Source: Mesostigma viride (lineage: Eukaryota; Streptophyta; Mesostigmatophyceae; Mesostigmatales; Mesostigmataceae). From it: a DNA stretch of 46,500 nucleotides. The stretch spans positions 1,767,109 through 1,813,608 of the forward strand of contig RPFO01000104.1 in NCBI GenBank assembly GCA_009746045.1, given 5' to 3'. Shown here one piece after another: positions 12,009 through 36,800 of the stretch. The first letter of the stretch is position 1, and each line of letters starts with the position of its first letter. The position numbers were made by a program, and so were the translations under genes. The notes beneath the pieces were generated by a model. That model had not been told where the DNA came from, did no database searches, and worked only from the letters and a program-made list of their open reading frames with translations.

Positions 12009-12877
12009 TGAGTGAGTGAGTGAGTGAGTGAGTGAGTGAGTGAGTGAGTGAGTGAGTGAGTGAGTGAGTGAGTGAGTGAGTGAGTGAGTGAGTGAGTGAG
12101 TGAGTGAGTGAGTGAGTGAGTGAGTGAGTGAGTGAGTGAGTGAGTGAGTGAGTGAGTGAGTGAGTGAGTGAGTGAGTGAGTGAGTGAGTGAGTGAGTGAG
12201 TGAGTGAGTGAGTGAGTGAGTGATCGAGTGAGTGAATGATGAGTGAATTGATGACTGACTGAACGAACGAATGAACGAAGGAAGGAAGGAAGGAACGAAC
12301 GAACGAACGAACGAAGGAACGAAGGAACGAACGAACGAACGAACGAACGAACGAACGAACAAACGAAGGAACGAACGAACGAACGAACGAACGAACGAAC
12401 GAACGAACGAACGAACGAACGAACGAACGAACGAACGAACGAACGAACAAACGAAGGAACGAACGAACGAACGAACGAACGAACGAACGAACGAACGAAC
12501 GAACGAACGAACGAACGAACGAACGAACGAACGAACGAACGAACGAACGAACGAACGAACGAACGAACGAACGAACGAACGAACGAACGAACGAACGAAC
12601 GAACGAACGAACGAACGAACGAACGAACGAACGAACGAACGAACGAACGAACGAACGAACGAACGAACGAACAAACAAACAAACGAACGAACGAACGAAC
12701 GAACGAAGAAAGGAATGCATGGATTGATGAAGGAATGCATGGATTGATGAATGAATGAGTGAATGAATGAATGAATGAATGAATGAATGAATGAATGAAT
12801 GAATGAATGAATGAATGAATGAATGAATGAATGAATGAATGAATGAATGAATGAATGGATGAATGAATGAATGAATT
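11962..12877. repeat. Compound tetranucleotide array
   Basis: Four tetranucleotide blocks follow each other: GTGC to about 12008, GTGA to about 12225, a mixed transition, GAAC (with rare GAAG and CAAA variants) to about 12705, and GAAT to about 12875. Neighbouring blocks differ by one base per unit. The long Ser-Phe-Val-Arg and Thr-His-Ser-Leu open frames here are repeat artefacts. Confidence 0.95.
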
Positions 12878-12880
12878 AGA

Positions 12881-13795
12881 ACCAAATCATTAGGCCGCAG
12901 CGGGCTAGGGATCCGAGAGGGCCCGGCGGCCCACTGCATGCCCGGGCGGGTAATATTCCGGTGTACATCCTTGCTACGTACATGTCCACGAGCAGCCATG
13001 TACACACTCATGCATCATTGAACTAAGTACTGCCTACCTGCTAAAGCACTAGAACATATACTCAAGGAGGCTGCTCTACTGACATTAGTACCTACTGAAG
13101 CACTACTGGACCTACTGAACTGTCCACCAAAACAGTCTGTGCCCACACTCTAGCTACAGCATGCCAAAGAAGGCTTCAAATCACTGAACAGTGCGTTGAC
13201 AGTGCTCAGAACGCAGGCCTATCTGATAACAATTTCTTTAGACACGTTGCTGGGCATGATTGCGGTTAGAGTGCCCAACTTGCTTGAACCGCCACCCTGC
13301 ACCTCAAATCCTCGGATGATGACCTGCACGCAACATGTGTGTATAGCATGTAAGATCAATCAACGGCATGCACGTGCACGTGCCTGCTGTTACGATGACG
13401 TTCAAATCAGCCCTGTACGTGACAATGTATGCTTATGGCATCATTGCAGCGGATCCCTGCATGCTTTAATACATGCACGCCCAATCAAGCTGATGTAGTA
13501 GTACTGTGTAATCTGACAGTCGTGACCTGTCCCAAGTCAAAGTGCTGCTTCTCAAGCACATTTATTAACATGAATGAGCAATAACCAGACCGGGTCGCCA
13601 ACCGAAAGGCCCCACAGTGACTGATGCAATGCGCAAATTGCACGCCCCGATTGAACAATGATGTGCCGGCCGGTATTACTCTCCGATATCTTTGAGAATT
13701 AACGTTCATGACCCACGATTACATGACTTGTTGACAGGGGGCCTATGCACAGATCAACAGGGTCAGTATTACCGCATGTAGATATGATCCAAAAC
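12881..13795. other. No gene seen
   Basis: Low-complexity-free sequence without convincing coding content on either strand. It lies downstream of the KOBITO1-like gene and may contain its distal 3' flank. Confidence 0.4.
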
Positions 13796-14019
13796 TCCAC
13801 CACAACCTGTGGCGAGTGGATGCGGGCGAAAAGCCCTTAGTTGTGCGTGACGCTCTCCACGCTCTCCAAATATACTTACAAATGCATCAGCCAAGGCTCT
13901 GCGTTACAAATGCAACAGACCTAGTGGCGTGTGGATGCGGGTGACAGTTGAGGCCCTTGCTGGTGACACACTCCACGCTCTCGATCATAGTAAATTATTT
14001 AATTTAACTAACAAATGTA

Positions 14020-26854
<12,835 letters not shown>

Positions 26855-27736
26855 GATGAGAATCGTTAGAAATTCCTCTTTCTAAAGGAGGAAACAGACA
26901 ACCCGTCCCTGCGGAGCTGCATGAGAGAATTGAATTACAATATCGGCACACCAGGATTGAGAGAATTGCAATACAATATCGGCACACCAGGATTGCATCG
27001 TAAAACAGACGGGGGACCCATTCCTGGTTCTCTACCTTGGTTTCGGGTTCCCCGAGGAGTCGCATTGCCAGGCGCTGATGCCGTGTGAAGGAAATGGAAC
27101 CAGTGAAAACGAGATGGAATGCGGTATTGCGAAACCTGTGTGTTAGGTGCAGAATCTTTACTGTGCCGACATTCCAATGACGTGGCGCCAACGTGGGGTT
27201 TCAACTTTAAAAGATTCCATGATTCACAGGGTTCTCTGGCTTATGTTGGAAAATATATTCTGCAAGCAAAGTCGCATTTGTTTACGAGAGTCACATGATA
27301 CCCTGCCACGTGCAAGAGATCTGAGAGTTACGGAGGCCAGAGTGGAAGCTTACTGATTTGCGACATGCTTGAGACATGCCATGAGGTGCCACTGTTCCCT
27401 TGCAGCTGAAGTAATCCTGCATCGTTGGCGGGCGATTCCGGCGCATGCTACCGGCGGGAATGCCATATGTACATGAGCCTTCACCGTGCCCGCCACACAT
27501 CTGTCACTGGCTATGGCGCTTTGTTATGGCAGATTACGAGGGTTTATGCCTGCCATATACTTGTCGTTTTGCTATTGCTTGCCGCGACGGTGATGAAGTC
27601 GCGATTGGGTTTAAGCAGATACCGGGCTAACGGCTGGAGGTTTATGCCACTCATACCCGGCTAGCGAACTGCGACTGGTTTCAGGCGGAGCAACAAGGCG
27701 AAATACGAGCGATTAAGTTAGCGCAAGTTTGCGATC
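26855..27736. promoter_or_regulatory. Shared upstream region of two head-to-head genes
   Basis: The two start codons face away from each other across about 880 bases, so this interval should contain both promoters. A 36-base tandem duplication (ATTGNATTACAATATCGGCACACC type) lies at about 26928-26999. I could not identify a TATA box or named binding site with confidence. Confidence 0.5.
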
Positions 27737-27880
27737 ATGGGAAGTCAACGCGGTTTGGCGACCGAGTGCTTGATCTGCTTCGAGGATAAACCAGAGGAAT
27801 CTTACGTGATTTTTGCGCCATGTTCACATACAGCGTGCACTGCCTGCGTAATCCGCATGCGCAACCTGAACATAAAAAAG
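27737..27880 (+). CDS. RING-PUF gene, exon 1: first part of RING finger
   Basis: 48 codons from ATG. Zinc ligands: Cys11, Cys14, Cys29, His31, Cys34, Cys37 (C-x2-C-x14-C-x-H-x2-C-x2-C). Donor AAG|GTGGGT in phase 0. Confidence 0.8.
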
Positions 27881-30800
27881 GTGGGTTGCTTGTCGTGATA
27901 TATATTCGGCTGAATGGCGGGCACAAGACGTCCTTCTATGGCCCGGTTCAGCCCACTAGCTGTTCGTCCGTACCCGTGTACGCCAAAGCGTTTTCTTGAA
28001 TCGTGGGGTACGGCCAAACGTTGCGCTTCATGTACCCATCTTTTCCGTATTTGGTAAAATATGTTAGGTTCCCTGGCTCCACATAAACTATTTACACCGA
28101 GCGCGCCATATGTATTGGGTTTGCTGTTCGGCACCATGCTCCCTGCGCTGTTTGCATTTTTCTTTCCGGAAGTTTTTTCCCCTTTACATCATCAACCAAA
28201 GTCCATAATTATGATATTTATACGTCCTTCTCTATTATCTCATGTTCCCTAACAAGCTTAGCTACCATGCGTAGCGACTGTCCCTTTTGCTAATCGTCTG
28301 CAGCTTCTGCGGGCTTAAGTAGAGTGCCCCAAAGGGCTATTTGTAACAGAGGCCAGAAGTGCGTGAACAATAAAAGTTCGAAATGAGTTTGAGAGCAGCG
28401 CCCGCTGTTTGCAAGTTTACCAGAAGTTGCACAAGCAAGTTTGTCGTGAGAACATACAAGGTTGCCAGTAGCGCAAGCTGGAGGGGACGGGGCCCATGCA
28501 AACTGCAGTCTCTGCACTTTGCGTTATGTCACCACGCTAGCCATAAGCACACGCTGGCCATTGGGTTGCCACTGGTTTTTCGTATTGGTTCTGGGTTCCC
28601 ATGAGCGAAGCAGCCACAATTGATTTCCATGAGCCGCTACAGCTTCGCAAGGCAACCGCAAAGGGGGTGGAACTATTAGGAACATGTTGTATTGGCCACG
28701 CGGTGTGCAGGGTTGTGGGCTTGAGGTAGGGCGACACCTGGCAGGCGCATGGGTGTTGTCCACCTGATATGTGTGGCGTGTCAACCTTTTGTGTGTGTGG
28801 CGATGGACGTTGTTGCTGACACCATCGTAAGCGTGTTTTTGCACGTCCTTATGGCCACATGCCTTTGCTTGCATTTCCCCTTTCGTTGCTATCGTATACT
28901 GCTACCATATGTCGACAACCCATGCTGGGAAATTGTATGCTGGCGAAGTGTGCGCTGGCTAATTGTGCGCTGGCTTATCATGTGCTGGCAAATATGTCCC
29001 ACTCCCCGCGTTGCAGGCGGACGCGGGCGTCCATTGCCCCTTTTGTCGCCAAGTGGTAGATTCGTATATGGACGTGACGGGGCGCATGATGCTGCCGGTG
29101 TCGGCCCCGACCGACGCCACTCTCTCCTGGGGGGCCTCCGATGAGCCGCAACGGTGCGGGGGGGGGCTGCGGTGTGGGGGGTGTGGGGGCTGCGGTTTGG
29201 GGGGTGTGGGGGCTGCTGTGTAGTTTGATGAGCTGCGCTTTGATAGGTGGTGAAGGACAAAAGGTGGTGGGTGGGGTGCTGTGTGGTTTGATGAGCTGCG
29301 CTTTGATAGCTGGTGAAGGGCAAAAGGTGGTGGGTGGGGTGCTGTGTGGTTTGATGAGCTGCGCTTTGATAGCTGGTGAAGGACAAAAGGTGGTGGGTGG
29401 GGTGCTTTGTGGTTTGATGAGCTGCGCTTTGATAGCTGGTGAAGGACAAAAGGTGGTGGGTGGGGTGCTGTGTGGATTGATGAGCTGCGATTTGATAGCT
29501 GGTGAAGGACAAAAGGTGGTGGGTGGGGTGCTTTGTGGTTTGATGAGCTGCGCTTTTGATAGCTGGTGAAGGACAAAAGGTGGTGGGTGGGGTGCTTTGT
29601 GGTTTGATGAGCTGCGCTTTTGATAGCTGGTGAAGGACAAAAGGTGGTGGGTGGGGTGCTGGGTGGTTTGATGAGCTGCGCTTTGATAGCTGGTGAAGGA
29701 CAAAAGGTGGTGGGTGGGGTGCTTTGTGGTTTGATGAGCTGCGCTTTGATAGCTGGTGAAGGACAAAAGGTGGTGGGTGGGGTGCTGTGTGGTTTGATGA
29801 GCTGCGCTTTGATAGCTGGTGAAGGGCAATAGGTGGTGGGTGGGGTGCTGTGTGGTTTGATGAGCTGCGCTTTGATAGCTGGTGAAGGGCAAAAGGTGGT
29901 GGGTGGGGTGCTGTGTGGTTTGATGAGCTGCGCTTTGATAGGTGGTGAAGGGCAAAAGGTGGTGGGTGGGGTGCTGTGTGGTTTGATGAGCTGCGCTTTG
30001 ATAGCTGGTGAAGGACAAAAGGTGGTGGGTGGGGTGCTGTGTGGTTTGATAAATAGGTGGTCTTGGTGAGCTCGGAAGCCTAAAGGATGGGTGGGGTGCT
30101 ATTTGTTCGATAAGCGGGTGGGTGTGCTATTTGTTTGATAAGCGGGTGAAGGACGGCACGGGCGGTGGGGTGTACGGCGGGGGGTGATGTCTAGGGTGAG
30201 TGCATGCAACCACCATGATTGAAGGACCAAAGTGTTGTCTGGTGTGGTGTGGTGGATGGTGGGCTGCTGTGTGTGGGCTGTGGGTAGTGGGTAGTGGGTA
30301 GTGGGTAGTGGGTAGTGGGTAGTGGGTAGTGGGTAGGGGGTAGGGGGTAGGGGGTAGGGGGTAGGGGGTAGGGGGTAGGGGGTAGGGGGTAGGGGGTAGG
30401 GGGTAGGGGGTAGGGGGTAGGGGGTAGGGGGTAGGGGGTAGGGGGTAGCGGGCTGGTGGGCAGTGCGTTCCTTGCCTTCGGAAGGTACTTCAATCTATTG
30501 ATTAACGTCTATTGATTAGCGGGGGAAGTATGTTACTGGGGTGTCGATGCGTGATGTTGATGCTGTAGCCCCATAGGTTAAGTCAGCCTGTTTGACGTAC
30601 ACTTTCGCGTGGTTGCTCTCCTCTCTGTGGTTGCTCTCTGTGGTTGTTCACCGGTTGTACAAGCCGCTAGCTTATTATGGCTTGTATGCACCAGCTTCTC
30701 CTTGGCACAAATCCTTCCCCCCTCTCCTTATCCCCCCCGGTCTGGCCCCCGCCCCTCGCCCCTGCCTGTGCCCCGACCTTTGCCCAACTCGTGCCTACAC

Positions 30801-33800
30801 CCCACCCCTCTAAACTCTCCCCTTTTTGAATCCACCGTCGTGCCCCCGTACATCCTCGGTCGTGCTCCCGATCGCTGCCCCACTCACGCCTACCCCCAGC
30901 CTCTCAAAGCCTCCCCTTTTTTAAGCCTCTTTCGCGCTCTCGTGCCGTTTGAACCCACATTTGCGCAGGTTGGAGGCCGATGCCGGTTGGACGCCGGTCG
31001 TAACTCGCAACGCCACAGGAGCCCCCCGGCGACCTGACGGCGCGGTGGTCGCGGGCGCGGCCGTTGGTGCTGCCGGCAGCAGTACGCCGCGGCCGGCTCC
31101 CGTGGCTAGGGGCGCAAGCATAAGGTAGGTTGGGGTGGCTGCGTGGGTGGGCGCACGGCGGCATCTTGTCCATGGGTGCTCGCGCATGCCCTTGCGCAAC
31201 GGGGTGTCCTTCTGCTCATACGTGCGTGGTTGGGTGGTGTACCAGCGCGTGGCTCGGAGGCCTCCAATGGGGTATCCCCCCTCCCATCAGTACGGGGCTA
31301 CGGGCATCATGAACCTACAGATAAGAATGTTAAATAGGGTTGCTTTTGTGTTTCCCGGGGTACTGTCATGGGAATGCTGCTAATGCAGTGAATGGTATAG
31401 TAATAGCAATTGAATGCTGCTTGTACAGTAAATGGTATAGTAATAGTAATAGAATGCTGCCAATACAGTAAATGGTATAGTAATAGTAATAGAATGATGC
31501 TAATACAGTAAATGGTATAGTAATAGTAATAGAGTGCTGCTTATACAGTAAATGGTATAGTAATAGTAATAATACAGTAATAGAGAGACCTCCCGTGCTG
31601 CTGGCTGTCTGCAATCCCCTCTTGTCTGTAACCTGCTGCCCTCATTCCGCCAACCCGCATGCATCTGGTGCCCTCTGCGCCCAATGCCGTTTTTACCCAT
31701 GCCGCCCCTGTCACCATCCTGCGAATGTCTCTTATGCCGCCCCCTGCCCCCATCGTGCTGGTTACTTGTCTGCCGCACTCTGCCCCCATCGCGCTGGTCA
31801 CTTGTCTGCCGCACTCTGCCCCCATCGTGCTGGTTACTTGTCTGCCGCACTCTGCCCCCATCGTGCTGGTTACTTGTCTGCCGCACTCTGCCCCCATCGC
31901 GCTGGTTACTTGTCTGCCGCACCCTGCCCCCATCGTGCTGGTTACTTGTCTGCCGCACTCTGCCCCCATCGCGCTGGTTACTTGTCTGCCGCACTCTGCC
32001 CCCATCGCGCTGGTTACTTGTCTGCCGCACTCTGCCCCCATCGCGCTGGTTACTTGTCTGCCGCACTCTGCCCCCATCGCGCTGGTTACTTGTCTGCCGC
32101 ACCCTGCCCCCATCGCGCTGGTTACTTGTCTGCCGCACTCTGCCCCCATCGCGCTGGTCACTTGTCTGCCGCACTCTGCCCCCATCGCGCTGGTTGCTTG
32201 TCTGCCGCACCCTGCCTCCATCGCGCTGGTTGCTTGTCTGCCGCACTCTGCCCCCATCGCGCTGGTTACTTGTCTGCCGCACCCTGCCCCCATCGCGCTG
32301 GTTGCTTGTCTGCCGCACTCTGCCCCCATCGCGCTGGTCACTTGTCTGCCGCACTCTGCCCCCATCGCGCTGGTTACTTGTCTGCCGCACCCTGCCCCCA
32401 TCGCGCTGGTTGCTTGTCTGCCGCTCTCTGCCCCCATCGCGCTGGTTACTTGTCTGCCGCACCCTGCCCCCATCGCGCTGGTTACTTGTCTGCCGCACTC
32501 TGCCCCCATCGCGCTGGTTACTTGTCTGCCGCACTCTGCCCCCATCGCGCTGGTCACTTGTCTGCCACACGCTGCCCCCATGGCGCTGGTAAACTGTCTG
32601 CCGCACCCTGCCTCCATCGCGCTGGTTACATGTCTGCCGCACTCTGCCCCCATCGTACGCGTATTTAATTATTTTTTTGCCGCCCCCTGCCCACAAACCT
32701 GCTATTTGGCTACCCCTTGCCCTAATCGTGCAGGTAAACTTTCTGCTGCCCTACTCCCACCCCTCCATCCCACTGGTCTTCCATCCGCCCACCCCCTGCC
32801 CCTAACTTGGCCGCGATTCTGCTGCCATCCCCTGCCCCCAGGCCCCACACGACGGCAGCCAGCGCGAGCGGCACGACAGGTGGCGTGCGCAAGATGGACC
32901 GCAAGGCGTTGCTGGAGCAGATGCAGCTGTTTGACGCGGCCATGGACGCGGGCAAGCGCGACAAGATGGAGAAGCGGCTCAAGGGGGAGGGGGTAAACGA
33001 GAGCGTCGCGGACCGGTGCGCATTTGCGCTGCGGCTGCTGAGGGGCCTCGCGCCGCACGTGATCGAGATCTCCACGCACAACAGCGCCACGTTTCTGATG
33101 CAGGTGTGATCACAGTGGGGCTGTTGATACTAATTTTGATAGTAATGATGATATTAGTGAAATTTTGGTACCACGATACTTTATACTGATCATACTTGGT
33201 ACTTCTATTGATAGTAGTGATAAAACCAATATTGATGGTGGTAATGAATATGATAATAACGTTGGTGGTAATGTAGATAGTAAACCGGTAGCGGGTATAG
33301 TAGTGTCTGTTTGGCACGTGGTTTTGGTCATGAAGCCACACTGTTACGTGTTTGATGGGAGGTTTGTATTGTCGACACTTGGTCAGTTGTGGAAGGCAAT
33401 CCCCTTGGTTAGGCATGCAAGGCAAGAGCTCGACAGTTATGCGAGGCACCATCTTTGGAAACCATAGTGGGTGGCAGAGTGACCGTTTTGCCTTGTGGGC
33501 TGTGCAGACGCGCAGCAAAGGCTGTTCTTATGTCACTGTCATGTGATAGCTGAAAGGTAGCTTGATGGCCTTGGTGGCCTCGCTGGGTGGCCACCTATCG
33601 GAGCTTTCTAGAAAGTACAGCCCTGGCACGAAAAGGTTATCAAAGTACATAGTAAATGTTGAACAATAGAAAGCTGCACATTACAATAGTTTGACAGTAA
33701 GAAACTATTACGCCACCCTCTCATATCTAAGGGCCTTCATCTATTCATTGCTTCCCCCAGTATGTGGACTCTCATGTGGATGAATAAGCAATGGATTGAT

Positions 33801-36800
33801 CAATTGACGCTATTGGCGAGAAACTGGACTACGCATAGAAACTGGGTCTCGTAGATCAACCCCAAAATTAAATTTGACTAGTGCAATCGACAGATCTCTC
33901 AAAGGGAATTCCAAATCTGCCCTCGGGTAGTCGAAGGTCGGTTTCGGACCAGGTGATAGTCTTGTTACGAGACTGGCGAAAATGGCTCTTACGTCATTCT
34001 CTTACGCCAAGTAAGCCAAAGTCAAGAATGGCAAGTAGGAGGTGGGGGGGTCTGATCTCAAGTGTAAGTAGCGCAATCGATAGATCTCGGCGAGGGCAGT
34101 CAGGATCTGCCATTACAATGCCAAACCACGGTCCAAAAATGGAGGATAGGGGTAAAAAATTGTCGGAATCTGATACATTTTGGGCCAAAAATTAAATAAT
34201 TCGCCAAAATGTACATTTCTGCTACGGTAGTCCAGTTTCTCGCCAATAGCGTCAATTGACTGATTAATTGATCGATTAACCAATTAATTCTCTCCCCCTT
34301 CATTTCGCTGGGTGCCCAACCCCCTGGCGGTGCAAACAGGTTCTTCTAACGCACATTGCGCGCAACTACGATAAAATGGAAGAGTTGGCGGAGGCAGAGG
34401 GCGACAGCCTGTTGGGGGAGCTGTTGCTGACGATGGGGCCTAAGATGGCCTTCCTCACCTCCCACCTGCGGGGCAATTTCGTCATGCAGACGCTGGTGCG
34501 TGGTTGCATGCACAAGTACCAGTGTTCCACTTTTCTACTCGTGTTTACAATGACTAGTGCTGTAGGTACTGTTGTTGTGGGAGCTTGGTCATGCAGACGC
34601 TCGTGCGTGGTTGCGTGCGTGCGCGCTGGGATCAATGGGGAAAAATGCAGGGTTGTGGCACGCACGCACCGGTAGAATGGGATGGGGCATCGCAACCTTC
34701 AACGGTATCATGCAGATGGACGCTGATGGGTGCGCGTGCCAGCAGTAGTTGCTAAACCCTAAACCCTAAACCCCAAACCCTAGACAGTAGTTGCAGGGTG
34801 GTCGCTGGCACCGGCATCTGCCATGAACGGCGAATTATAATCATCGCCATGAGCGGCGCAATATAATAACTGCCGGTACCCGTCCGTCAGGCACCGTGCT
34901 GAAATTCATTAAGGGGGGAGCGCGGGAGGCACCGTATGCCCAAAGAGAATGCTGTCAACACAGTTGGGTCTAATTCATTAATGAATTAGTCTCATGTCCC
35001 CGCTGGGGGACCACGGAGCACTCAAGTGCCCAATGAAGATATAGTGGACGTCTCCTCAAGGCCTCAAGACCGTGCAGAACAGCGATGCTTCACTTTGACA
35101 AGGCACAGTGGCAACCATGGACCTGGGCCTGCTCTGCTCCTGGTCTTTGCCCCTGCTTGGTTGGTATGTGTCTGGCTGTCTGCTATACTGCGCGTGTCTG
35201 ATGCCCACGCGTGCTTGTGCCTTCAGGGCGTGCCCTCTGCGCGTCCCTGCCTGCTGTGTGTGCATGTCTGATGTCCATGTTTGCTGGCTTTGTTTGCTGG
35301 CTATGTGAACCTATTCACATGACTTGTCCCTGCCTGCTGTGTGTGCATGTTTGCTGGCTATGTGAACCTAATCACGACTTGCCCCTGCCTGTTGCCGCTT
35401 CGTCTTACCTGCCCCATTTCCTTGCCTGCCTACGCTTGTTCCCCTTGCCTGCTTGGTCCATTATCAGATCGCCGCGCTGCAAAGCCTTGAAGACCTCACG
35501 TACATCATTGAATGCTTGAAAGGAAAAATGGTGCGTGGCCATGGGGTGCTTGGACAGGAAAGGGGTGCACTGATGTGTTGTGTCTAAACTGGGAGGAGGG
35601 TATAGTCAGCCTCGCTGGAGACAGCAAGCAGTGCTTGTGTATGCCCTGCTGATAGACGATTTTTATGAAGTACCATCATGAGTTGAGTGTGCCGCCATGA
35701 GCTGGGTGCGCCGTCATGAGATGGGTGTGCCGTCATGAGTTATTAGTACATTCTCATTGAAATTCTCAGCTGGAAGGGGATGCCATCAGGGAGCACTGTC
35801 GCGTGTATGACTACAGAAATACCATTATGGATCACATGCGTGGAAGTGCAAGCAAACACACAGTATATTACTCACCCTTGATTTCATGTGTCAATACCCC
35901 CCACAATGGCTTGCTTTTTTTGTGTTGTATTCCACGTGGCTGTTGGCATTGTGGGGGCACAGGCTGTGTCATACCCACACAAGGAGACTTGTCTTCATGT
36001 ACCGCTGGTTGCAAATCTTAGGCAGCCAGGCTCCCTCATTCCCATGTGCTCGTTTCGTGTGTTCCCTGCTTCTTTCGCTACGTAGCATTGCATGACAGGG
36101 ACTGTGTGAAAGGCATCATACTAGAATCATTGTAGTATTTGCATGCAGAGGCAACCGGCGGTGTCCCCAGAGGTGCTTGTCGTAGCCGTCTCTCTTTGCC
36201 CTCGTTCCTGAGGAATGTGTTCGCACGTTCAACAGTCATGCGTGGGCAAGCTGGGGGCCGGCCAATGAAGCCGGTTGTTGGGCTATGCCCTATGGTAATG
36301 AGCCACGAGCTGCGATGATGGTTCATGATGGTTCATGATTGTTGATGATGGTTCTCATGCCTGCCTGCATGATTCTTGCCCCCCCGCCACCTCCCCCGTC
36401 CGCTCCCCCCATCTCCTCGGCCAAACATGGGCGTCCAACAATCTAATGCTCCCCTCCCCATCCCCCACCCCCATGCCCCCGCCCGTGCCCCCCCACAGGC
36501 TTCATTAAGTGTGGACGCCCATGGCCAGTTTGTCATAAAGGCCTTGGTACGTGGCGGCACAAGAAACCTTGTACATGCGCATGCGTCCTTGCCCACTTTG
36601 CCCAAGAGTGTTAGCCGGTGGGGCGGTCATTTGCGCGACACGTCCCTGGGGGTTGTTTGAGGTTTCCCTCTGTCGCGCGGGTGCATGTAATGTTGGGGCG
36701 GGGTGGGGCGGGGCGGGGCGGGGCGGGGCGGGGCGGGCGGGGCGGGGCGGGGCGGGGCGGGGCGGGGCGGGGCGGGGCGGGGCGGGGCGGGGCGGGGCGG

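Noticed and set aside
11724-13011. Open frames of over 300 codons reading Ser-Phe-Val-Arg and Thr-His-Ser-Leu
   Set aside because: Produced by the compound tetranucleotide array. There is no codon bias, start context or splice evidence.
29218-30052. Possible CRISPR-like array
   Set aside because: Units are continuous tandem repeats with no unique spacers, and the genome is eukaryotic.
28889-30069. Long frames over the 63-base repeat
   Set aside because: The unit length is a multiple of three, so open frames are expected. It lies in an intron by splice phase.
31500-32996. Twelve-residue repeat proteins on both strands
   Set aside because: A 36-base minisatellite gives them automatically, and several frames are open at once.
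36099-36131. Small extra exon between RING-PUF exons 7 and 8
   Set aside because: A phase-0 reading is possible (acceptor GACAG, donor GTAGTA), but the 11 residues match no PUF pattern, so it is left out of the model.
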